NCBI GenBank assembly: GCA_030280995.1
Contig: JASXTE010000017.1
Coordinates: forward strand, 6,275,001 to 6,339,000
Direction of reading: 5' to 3'
From: Hemileia vastatrix
Taxonomy: Eukaryota > Basidiomycota > Pucciniomycetes > Pucciniales > Zaghouaniaceae
DNA: 64,000 bases
Positions 55,834 through 64,000 of the stretch are shown here, piece after piece. The stretch's first letter is position 1. The number at the start of each line of letters is the position of its first letter. The translations under genes and the position numbers were made by a program. The notes below the pieces were generated by a model. That model saw only the letters and a program-made list of their open reading frames with translations, made no database searches and was not told where the DNA came from.

Positions 55834-56691
55834 GCGTCTGGAGTGGGATTTCCTCCTCAGATTTTGTCTTCTAAAGTTAAAGTTCTTACAAAAGAGCTGG
55901 ATTCTGTTATGGCAAGGATTGTCGAATTGGAGAAGAAAATGATTGAAGCAGCGAAGGCAAAAGAATTTTTTAGGCCCAAGAGTTCTCCTCAACCATTGCA
56001 TTTTGCTACTATGGCATGTTACTATTTTAATAAGGAGGGACATACTAGGATGAGTTGTAATGAGCTTCAAAAAGATAAAGAAGAAAGGGTAGTTTACGAG
56101 GATGGAACTATGCTTATTCTGGAAGATGGGACTAAGCTTGTTGAAGACAAGGAGCGAGGGATGCAAGCCATGGTTATTGATCATATTAATAAGAAGTCGA
56201 TGGAGGGAAAGTCGAGTAAGGGAAAGGAGTCTGAAGCTAAGGAGAAAGGCAAGGATGCAAAGTCAGTGAATTTTCCAGTTACTTGCGCAGTGTTGGATTT
56301 TAAAGTAAAATAAGGGGTGGTTGCAGCGCCACTTACTGCAGCGCATTTGGATATGTTTTCAGCAAAGCACAAGAAAATGGCCCCACCTAAAATTAGTAGG
56401 CTGAGAAGAGCTGGTGCTAGGTATGCGAATCCAGAGGAGATGGAGGAAGTAGGGTATACTACAAGAGAGAATACACCTGCACCTATTGGGGATGTCGAAA
56501 GGAATGGTATGGAACCAGTTGGTTATGGTGTGGATCATCAGGTAGAAGAACAACCAGTGATGATGGAAGAGTCAGAGGTAGTACAGCGAAGAGAGGTACC
56601 TGCTGAAGGAATGCAAGGGGCAAGGCATAATACTCCAAAGAATCCACCTGGAAGAGAAAAGACTGGTGCAAAGGCAACTCAACCTAAGTAG
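55834..56691 (+). pseudogene. gag: Gypsy-D gag, 3' part with damaged zinc knuckle
   Basis: A coiled-coil-like part (VKVLTKELDSVMARIVELEKK) precedes CYYFNKEGHTRMSC, a CX2CX4HX4C knuckle in which the second Cys is Phe. A Lys/Glu-rich stretch and an acidic, Met/Glu-rich linker follow. Stops are TAA 56311 and TAG 56689. The frame continues into the protease. Confidence 0.7.
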
Positions 56692-56694
56692 AAG

Positions 56695-57324
56695 ATGCAG
56701 CTCCCAGTTCACTCTTATTTTCCTAAAGCAGCAGAGGAGTTAGTTTCCCAATGTTTGAAGGCTACGTTTTTGGTTCCATTGGGGGTGCTGACGGAAGTAG
56801 CACCAGATGTAGAGAATGGAATTGTGGAGAAGTGCAGGAAGAAAAGGATTGCTAATTGCGCTGAGTTTGATATAGGGGAGCAGTCATTTCAGCCAGTTGT
56901 TGGATTGCCTAGGGCACCACATTATGCAGGGCCTTTGGGGTATTTGACAATTATTGTAAGTGGTAAACAGATTAGGGTGTTAGTGGATACAGGTTCACGA
57001 ATCAATGTGGTATCAGTAGATGATGCTGTGGAGTTAGGACTTCCTGTTAAAGAAGGTGAGGGTACTGTCGCAGGAATTGGTGGAGGTAGGTTGCCTGTTA
57101 TAGGTGTAGCAGAGTATGTACGCACTAGAGTTGCAGGAGCAACGAGGGATATACATTTTTATGTTCCAATGGGTATAGTTAAACCAGTTTTAAACACACC
57201 ATTTTTAATGGATTATTCTGAAACTATTGATTATTGTTTGAATAAGACTATTGGAAGAACAATTATGGGTGATGATGGTGTTTCAGTAACAGCAGTCTTA
57301 GTAGCGCTTAAGGATGGTGGGTAA
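56695..57324 (+). CDS. pro: Gypsy-D aspartic protease
   Basis: VLVDTGSRINVVS (Asp 56986-56988) is the catalytic motif of a retropepsin; Gypsy-B and -C have DSG instead. GIGGGRLPVIG and NTPFLMDY follow as in its relatives. The domain is uninterrupted from 56695 to TAA 57322. It would be released from the gag-pro polyprotein. 57325-57594 holds no clear domain. Confidence 0.75.
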   Translation: MQLPVHSYFPKAAEELVSQCLKATFLVPLGVLTEVAPDVENGIVEKCRKKRIANCAEFDIGEQSFQPVVGLPRAPHYAGPLGYLTIIVSGKQIRVLVDTGSRINVVSVDDAVELGLPVKEGEGTVAGIGGGRLPVIGVAEYVRTRVAGATRDIHFYVPMGIVKPVLNTPFLMDYSETIDYCLNKTIGRTIMGDDGVSVTAVLVALKDGG

Positions 57325-57594
57325 GAAACTAAGTACTCTGGAGCTGCCCAATTAGAGAAAGATAGAGATTTTTATAAGGAAATCTCAGATGATGAGATAG
57401 GGTGACCGCCAGGAAGGCACCAACATTTTTATTAGAGACTGGCATTTTAGGTGTTACTATCTCCCAGGATGAGAGGAACCCGGATAGTGATCAGTCAGTC
57501 CAACAAGAAGGGATACGTAGAGAGGTAACTCATAGGTGTCTTGGGAATACTACAGTAGAATGTATTATACCTAAAATTTTTGATTTCTTTTAAT

Positions 57595-60500
57595 ATGGAT
57601 TTTGTTATTCTTATATTAAAAAGAAAAGCCAAAAAACAGGATTTAGCTGCAACCTGTACTTATATTAGAAAAGGTTTGATTTTAAGTAATGAAGGAAGCA
57701 GCAAGAGCTGTTTTGCATCAAAGTATAAACCAGTAGCTGTCAAGGTTAAACCAGTAAATGTACCAATGCCTGATTTTAATCCTCCTTTGCAGAGGCTGGC
57801 CCTGTCTAGGAATCCTTATGATACTCCTTTAACAAAGTTTCCACCTGAATTTGCACCTACTAATAGAATCACGATGGAAGGGCTTCAGATGGTTAATTTT
57901 GGACCAGAGTATTGGTTATCTCAGAAAAAAAAGAAGTTATTGTTTCATGTTATGGTTCTTAGGGAGAAGGCTATTGCGTTTTCAGAAGAGGAAAGAGGTT
58001 TGTTGAAACACTCTTATGGTAAACCTTATATTATTCCAGTTATACCTCATGTGCCGTGGCAGAAGAAGGCTTTTCCAATACCAGCAGCTATAAGAGAAGA
58101 GTATACGGAATTAATGAGGGAAAGGTTAAGTTCTGGCTTGTATTAACAGTCTATGTCTAGTTATTCAAGTCCAGTGTTTTGTGTTGTTAAACATTATGGT
58201 AAATTAAGGGTTGTTCATGATCTTAGGGAGATGAACAAGGTTAAGGTAAAGACACAGGAATACCACCAATGCTGAAGGAGTTTTTGGATTATTTTGCGGG
58301 GCGTGCATGTTATGGATTAGGTGATATTATGGGATGATACGATGAGCGCAAATGGGACAAATCATCCAGATCCATGAGGACATTTTAAACACCACTGGGG
58401 CGCTTCAGGTTGACAAGGTTACCGCAAGAGGAAAAAAATTCTGTGGCAGTAAATCAAGCACAGATGATGTGGATATTGCAGGATGAAATTCCTGAACATG
58501 TGGGAATTTTCATTGATGATGGCGGTATAAAAGGACCAGCCAGTGATTATGATGGGGAAGTGTTAGAGGAGAACCCGTATATTAGAAGTTTTGTTTGGGA
58601 ATATGCAATTACTCTAGAAAGAGTGCTATTTAGGATAGAGGAGGAAGGATTAACAATCTCTGGATCCAAGTTTGCTTGTTGTGTTCCAGCGCTAGATATA
58701 GTGGGACATGTAGTATGCAAGAAAAGGAGGATTATTACGGAAAAGCAGAAGAATAAGGTACTTACATGGCCAAGACCAAGAAATAATACGGAAGCTAGAG
58801 GGTTCTTAGGCATTTGTACATATGTAAGAATGTTTATTCGAGATTTTGCTTTGTTTTCTTTACCTTTAAGGCGCTTAACGAGAAAAGATGTTGTATGTGA
58901 TTGGACGGAGGAATGGATGAGTCATTTGAGTTGTTGAAAAAGATTGTAGGAAAAGATATCCTTTTGAAGAGACTGGAGTATGGACCAGGAGCTGGGAAAA
59001 TTACTCTAGAGGTGGATTCTAGTGTGTCTGCAGTGGGCGCAGTTTTGATGCAGGAGGATGAGGAAGGTAATGATAGACCTTTCCTTTATGAATCTAAGAC
59101 TTTTACTAGATTAGAGTCTAGGAACTCTCAATCTAAGCTGGAATTATGTGGAGTAGCAAAGATTCTAAGAAGCTACAATGGATGCTTTAAGGGAAACATT
59201 TTGAGTTTCAGGTGGATGGGCTATCATTGGTGCAAATGATTAGTAGCCCGAGTTTACCAAATAGGCCCATGACAAGTTGGGTGGTGCAGATTAATTTATT
59301 TTCTTTTGATTTAGTCCATAAGCCAGGAAAGTCGTTCACTATGCCAGATTCATTATCTAGAAGACTGTTGTGTGTAGAAGACTCAGAAGCCAACAAAGTT
59401 GAAGAAGATAAGAGATGGGTAAACGGGATAGATTATTGTTATGAAAGATTTAGCAAGGTCGTCCACAATGACAATAAACTATTAGTGTGGAATGTCCGTA
59501 AAGACATAAAACTAGGTGTTGATGATGCAAAGGATGTTTGTAGTAAAGGTAGTCTTCAACTGGATTTAGGGAACGCTGAAGCTAACTTAGAAACAAGGAG
59601 TGCACTAGGTGAGGCAGTGGAAGAGTCAGATGATGAAGATGATTCAAGGGGAAGTCAAGATAGTAGTACTCATCCAGAAGAGGGGGAGTATTTTGAAGAA
59701 GACGCATCTACTGATGAGGGAGTAAAGTTGTTAAGGTTATATCTGGAAGGTAGTAGTCGACAATATTTTTGCAATAAAAAGGTTTGGCACAATATTGAGA
59801 AGCACGCTAAAGGCTATTTTATTAAAGATGGGAAGTTATGGAAGAATCAAGCTACACTCCCTCAGTTAGTTGTTCAAACTAGGGAAAGGAAGGAGAAGAT
59901 ACTCAGGGAGTTACATGAGAATTTAGGACATAGAGGTCAAGACAAGACGTATTGCAGAGTTAGGGAAAGATTCTGGTGGCCCAATATGAAGAATGAAGTA
60001 AGAGATTGGGTTAAATCTTGTCCTGAATATCAGTATAGGAGTTACAGAAAGCCAAAAGAGAAAGGTAGAGCGACGGGAAAAGATACTGTTTTTGGTAGGG
60101 TCAGCTTAGATGCAGTTCATATAAAAGAAGGACGCTTTTAATACTTGGTAGTAGCCAGGGATGATCTATCAGGATGGGTCAAAGCAGCGCCGTTGGTAAA
60201 TCTTAAGGCGAGTAATGTAGCTGAATTCTTGAAGAAAGAATGGATTTATAGGTATGGGGTAATGAAGATGGTGACTGTAGATGTTGGCACAGAATTTTCT
60301 GGAGAGTTTCAAGAGGTTGTCAAAGGCATTGGCGCAAAGTTATGAGTTGCAACACCATATTATCCTGAAGAAGAGGGGATGGTAGAAAGAGGGCATCAAG
60401 CTATAAAGGATGTGCTAGTTAAATTATGTGGGAATAATCAGACGAAGTGGAAGAACTACTTGCCATTAGTTTTGTTTGCAGACAGAATTTCAGTTAAAAG

Positions 60501-61005
60501 GAAAACAGGGTTTTCACTGTATGAACTTATGTTTGGTCAAAGGGTGGTATTACCTATTGATCTAGAGGCTGGATCTTTTCTAGGGTGTGACTGGGATCAA
60601 GTGCGCTTGACTGAAGATTTGATTCTAGCAAGGGTAGCGCAGCTTGAAAGGAAAGATGAGTATTTGGAGAAGGCATATGATAGAATGATGCAGATCCAGG
60701 ACAAATCAGTTAAATATTGGGATGAGCCTTTAGCGCATAGATTAATGAAGCCATTGAACCCATGAGATTTGGTTTTGTTTTATAATAGAAGTTTAGAAAG
60801 CCAATGGGGGAAGATGTTTTCTGACAGATGGAACGGTCCTTATAGGATAAGGAAGTAGATAACTGGAGGGTCTTACTTACTGGAGGAATTGGATAGTACT
60901 GAATGGAAGTGATGTTTGGCTGCAGATCAGATCAAAAGATTCTACCCAAGGGGTGTTCCAGTGATACAAGATAACCTCCAGAACGAGGGAAAACTACCAG
61001 ACTAA
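57595..61005 (+). pseudogene. pol: Gypsy-D pol: RT, RNase H, integrase
   Basis: The spacer and RT start (VNVPMPDFNPPLQR, LKHSYGKPYIIPV) match Gypsy-B and -C. Stops and frameshifts cluster at 58144-58400. The catalytic F-I-D-D box is intact (58514-58519). RNase H has EVDSSVSAVGAVL (about 59010). A frameshift near 59200 leads to an acidic spacer and integrase: HENLGHRG, then CPEY where CxxC is expected (second Cys lost), SLDAVHI, VDVGTEF, GMVERGHQ. Further stops lie at 60139, 60343, 60763 and later. The end is TAA 61003. Dead copy. Confidence 0.8.
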
Positions 61006-61080
61006 CCTCCAGGAAGAGGATAAAACTATCAATGTTCTTTTATGATTTATATTTTACCTCTGAGAAGAGGTTAAATTAAC
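60975..61080 (+). repeat. Three stem-loop motifs at the Gypsy-D pol end
   Basis: CCTC-CAGAAC-GAGG-GAAAACT (60975), CCTC-CAGGAA-GAGG-ATAAAACT (61006) and CCTC-TGAGAA-GAGG-TTAAATT (61057). The first overlaps the last pol codons, as in Gypsy-B and -C. Confidence 0.65.
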
Positions 61081-61533
61081 AATTTTGATGGATAGAGGGC
61101 GTTAACTGGAAGTTAGGTGGACTATGGATGAATAAGGCAACTGGCATAAGCACTCAGATGGGGACATAGAGGAAAATAAAATCTTATAGTTTCATTGTTC
61201 AAGGTGACATGATGAAATAGGCAATTGGAGTTAAGGAGATGCATACTATGTAAATGCAAAAGACGCTGGGAGTTTAGCTAATGAGTTAACTAGCCAAGAG
61301 TGGAATAACAATTTATAGATGGAGCACTCTATACTTCAATTCTTATTTACATTGTGTATTTTGTATCACAGCTAGGAAGTAAAAGTTTATAATGTTTTAA
61401 GTTTATTTTATGAATTTTTTAGGGTCTATAGTCTTTTAAAGAAAGTAGAGGGAGCAAAGTTAGGCACTCTAAATTTAAAATACAGGCAGTATGGAAGAAG
61501 AGGTTTAGAAGAATCGCACCGTGTCTGGGATGT
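61081..61533. other. Gypsy-D region between pol and the antisense genes
   Basis: Unassigned, no frame and no clear copy of hairpins B-D. Confidence 0.4.
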
Positions 61534-62395
61534 TTAGAGGCATAGGGAAAGATGAAGACTATGTACAGAGATAATGGAAAGCACTAGTGGATTATTCAGT
61601 GTCCTTGCTAAACTATTAGGATACCCCTTCCAGTCTTCAGGTATGAAAAAACAACAAGGATCGGCGAGAAATCCAAGAATAGTTGGTGAGCTGATTTTGT
61701 TCATTATTTGACCTATCATTTCTATATGGGTGTAGCAAGCTTCAAGTTCAGCTTCAGAAAAAGCTGGTGCGTTATAATAGGATAGAGACATAGCCTCATA
61801 TATAAGGCAAATCCTGGAAAACATTTGCATGGAATGGACAAAGGATAAAGGAATAGGAACCCAACCCAAGGAGATGTATTCATTGAAGTGTGAAAAAGAG
61901 TCAGCAGGTTATGAAAGCGTAAGTATAATGAAGGGTACTTACTTGCTAGTAAGTTTTGTGGGCGCACTGATGGCAAAGAAACGGTAACCCCATCAGGAGC
62001 AGCAATAGTGGAGCCTGAGCGCATGGAAGCATTAGAGCTCGGAGTGGAAGAAGGCACAGTGCTAGGCTGGATAGATATTTTGCGCCTGGAAGAAGTAGGA
62101 AGCAATGGTGATTCATAAGGAACTTTATTATTGGTAGAAGAATTGGCGTTAGTGGGGCTAGTGGTTGTGATTATGGAGGCGCTACTGGTAGAGCTAGGTG
62201 GAAAGCAAATATAGCCAGTAGGCTGAGGAGTATTTTGGTTTAGAGAGATATTGCAAGTTTTGTAGTATCTAAAGCAGTTGTCATAGGAAGGTCTAAAGGA
62301 GGCATACCCTGAGGTCTAGAAAATTTACAATGAAAGTTGCAGCGTTTACAAAATGAGCATGATTGATCTCTGGGAACTGTGCGATATTGAGTCAT
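61534..62395 (-). pseudogene. Antisense cysteine-cluster gene A of Gypsy-D
   Basis: Met 62395 starts MTQYRTVPRDQS followed by CSFCKRCNFHC (CX2CX6C). After a frameshift, DNCFRYYKTC keeps the CX6C of the second half; the Cys before it is Tyr. A Ser/Thr-rich linker runs to about 61943. A candidate intron ends TTTTCCAG near 61828 (donor GTAAGT at 61942 or GTACCC at 61938; the latter keeps frame). Exon 2 holds EAELEACYTHIEMIGQIMNK and ends at 61534. Position and order equal gene A of Gypsy-C. Confidence 0.55.
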
Positions 62396-62909
62396 GATGT
62401 TTGGATGAAGGCAGTCCAGGTTATTAGATGGGCTATTTATAGGTTAATAATGGCATTATAGAAGAGAAATCAGTTGCGCAATAGCTGACTTGAGCACTGA
62501 ATGGTTTCTAAGAAGGATGTGAAGGATTTTAAACATAAAATAAAATAAAATAAAATAAATAAATGAGGGACCCAAGGAAAGGCAAAGCTGTTGGGGTCAA
62601 GGGAAAGTCTTTTATTGCAAAGATCTGAAGATTTCACCAGAAAGCATGCGTATATGACGCAAGGGATGTATTTGCTGCTATGGGAAGTAGCATCAATATC
62701 AAATTTATTTTTTGTTTGTTGTTTCATAGGCACTTAATAGTAAGGTGCGCTGTCAAGTTTGGAGAAAGGATGATATTTTTTTGGGCAATTCATCTCGCAG
62801 ATGTTGGGTTCTCACAAGGACATGGGGTCAAGCAGAAGGAAAAATTTATTGCGTTTTTTCTACAAGGCTATGTACAATTTATAAGGAATATATACAAGGA
62901 AGAATTTTT
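62396..62909. other. Spacer between the two Gypsy-D antisense genes
   Basis: No supportable gene. An AAAAT microsatellite is at about 62533-62562. Confidence 0.5.
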
Positions 62910-63985
62910 TTAGTACTCTGTGTCATCAAAGATTGGGACGCAGAAGGCCCAGTTGTCAACAGCCTCTTGCATGTTCTGTTGCAAGGTAGTCATTAGCTGT
63001 TTGCGTTTATTATACTTGGCCCAAGTATAAACCGGGACCGCCTCAAGAAATTCCTCAATGGCACTTATCATGTCATTCATACAACGCATGGTTGCATCGT
63101 ATGGTGTTCAGGCAATTTTCTCCACAAATTCCCAGTTTTGAGCCATGGCAGGCTCCTTCTCGTTGATGTTAGTAGAAATATTGGTTGGCCAATCATCCGG
63201 GATGATGGCGTTGCTAACTGGCTGCATAGCAGTCCAGTCAGGAGTTGGAATACAAGGAGTACATTCCGGAATAGGTTCAGTATCCCAGACGGGATCTTCT
63301 TCCAAGGCTGGAAGGAATAAAAGAACAAAAAGAGGGGGAGGCGTTTCATCATAAGGTGTAGCTGGCGCATTCTAAAAGAGGAGAGATAGAATGTTAGTGT
63401 TAGATCAGAAGAGGGAGAAGAAGGAGAAGAAGACTTACTGCACTCTCCTCTGAAAAGAGAGATTTAGGGACAGAAGCGACACTACTGGGTGTAGGTGCGC
63501 GGTAACCAACCTTGACTTGGTTGTTGTCAGGAGGTGTGGTAGGAGTTGTCACTGGGCGCCTGATGGTCATCTGACCCATAATATTGGTTGTAGAAGCATT
63601 GGGTTCCAGGCGCGCAAAAGTGAGAGGTCCATCATAACTACACTTCTTTTTGCGTTTTTTACAGTAATTGCATGACTAGGAAAAAAAGATATGGAAGTTA
63701 GTAATAGGAATTAAGGAAGGAAGAGAAGTGAAGAAAATTTACATTAAAGAAATTATTTCTAAAGCAGGCTTTTGAGAAGTGGCAGGGAGCTATGCAATTC
63801 TCAATGCAACAGGTGCATCTTGTCTCACCCATCAGTGTTGTTATTGGTGTCATAGGAGGAGCAGCAGGTGGCTGTGTGCGGACAAACTGTTGGATTGCGT
63901 TCACAAAGTTAGCAGTATTTTTGATTGAATAAGGGAAGATGGAGGAAGATGGAGGAAGAAAAAGATGTGAGAATAAGGGTATCAA
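62910..63985 (-). pseudogene. Antisense Zn2Cys6-type gene B of Gypsy-D
   Basis: Three exons with phase-0 GT-AG introns (63742-63676 and 63438-63372). Exon 1 carries CTCCIENCIAPC, exon 2 opens SCNYCKKRKKKCSYDGP, a textbook CX2CX6C half with a strongly basic loop. Together they give CX2CX7CX14CX2CX6C. A Thr/Pro-rich linker and an acidic stretch (EEDPVWDTEPIPE) follow. One TGA at 63110-63108 interrupts the frame. It then continues to TAA 62912-62910 through a helical segment (MNDMISAIEEFLEAV, QLMTTLQQNMQEAV). The true start is unclear and may lie beyond the window. Likely nuclear DNA-binding protein, inactive here if the TGA is real. Confidence 0.6.
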
Positions 63986-64000
63986 TAGGCTCCTGGGGAC

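Larger units (their letters stand above)
4373..64000 (+). mobile_element. Harbinger H-1, host of the nested insertions (open to the right)
   Basis: The left end begins GGGGGTATCAATGTTCTGG just after ATA. This resembles the H-2 end GGGGTTGTAAGTTCTGG. Its transposase is found in three collinear pieces: N-terminal part 4610-4953, middle 37268-37831 and C-terminal part 52142-52408. The gaps are filled by H-2 with its nested Gypsy elements, by an LTR plus Gypsy-C, and after 52408 by Gypsy-D. No right end is seen, so it would lie beyond the window. The reconstruction rests on frame continuity and on the TTA/CTA target duplication at the H-2 borders. Confidence 0.55.
52409..64000 (+). mobile_element. 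Gypsy-D: Ty3/Gypsy retrotransposon, open at the right window edge
   Basis: LTR (52409-53576), PBS, gag (broken by a solo LTR), protease, pol to 61005, then two antisense cysteine-cluster genes. The 3' LTR is not in the window. The protein layout equals that of Gypsy-B and -C, but the sequences are well diverged. There are many stops and at least three pol frameshifts, so this is the oldest-looking of the three. Confidence 0.8.

Noticed and set aside
62680..62996. Plus-strand frames opposite antisense gene B of Gypsy-D
   Set aside because: The minus-strand reading gives a better protein that continues gene B in frame.

Overview
The window looks like a repeat-choked, AT-rich stretch of a eukaryotic genome, most likely a rust fungus (Pucciniales) or a close basidiomycete relative. 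The reasons are fungal-type Ty3/Gypsy retroelements with chromodomain, PIF/Harbinger-type transposases, a TET/JBP-like 2OG-Fe(II) oxygenase fragment, a RAD5/RAD16-like SNF2 helicase with short GT-AG introns, and binuclear Cys6 zinc-cluster genes. I recognise no housekeeping gene, rRNA or tRNA. The species call is an inference.

Layout. 1-3978: a partial + strand gene and a convergent, decayed SNF2 helicase gene, closed by a hairpin-bearing terminus. 3979-4372: a dead Ty3/Gypsy reverse transcriptase scrap. From 4373 on, almost everything can be read as a nest of insertions inside one Harbinger element (H-1), whose transposase gene is found in three pieces (4610-4953, 37268-37831, 52142-52408). 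A second Harbinger (H-2, 4954-37267, TSD TTA/CTA) sits in the first gap. Inside H-2 lie a chromodomain Gypsy (Gypsy-A, 6286-34026, TSD AACAC) and a solo LTR (35819-36909). Inside Gypsy-A lie a TIR element built of ~600-bp satellite units (11879-18099) and a complete minus-strand Gypsy (Gypsy-B, 19375-31119). The second gap in H-1 holds an LTR (37832-38884) and a complete + strand Gypsy (Gypsy-C, 38885-52141). A further Gypsy (Gypsy-D, 52409 to beyond the window) follows, with a solo LTR of its own family in its gag.

Gypsy-B, -C and -D form one lineage. They share related primer-binding sites (TGGTGYC...), a gag-protease polyprotein followed by a separate RT-RNase H-integrase frame, and an F-I-D-D catalytic box (mutated to F-I-D-V in Gypsy-C). 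All are riddled with nonsense codons. Gypsy-A is a separate chromodomain lineage.

Two unexpected features stand out. First, Gypsy-A, -C and -D each carry genes in antisense between pol and the 3' LTR. These encode Cys6 clusters that in Gypsy-A and in the distal Gypsy-C gene have exactly the spacing CX2CX6CX12CX2CX6C, as in fungal Zn2Cys6 regulators; Gypsy-C and -D each have two such genes. Second, Gypsy-B, -C and -D carry roughly forty copies of a short sense-strand motif: a 4-5 bp stem, a 6-nt loop and a TTTAAACTG-like tail. The stem changes in compensating pairs (CCTC/GAGG, AGTC/GACT, GGTC/GACC). Three larger conserved hairpins accompany it in the pol-to-LTR region of Gypsy-B and -C. Together these suggest retroelements with their own antisense regulators and a structured 3' RNA or DNA region. 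The function is not shown by the sequence.
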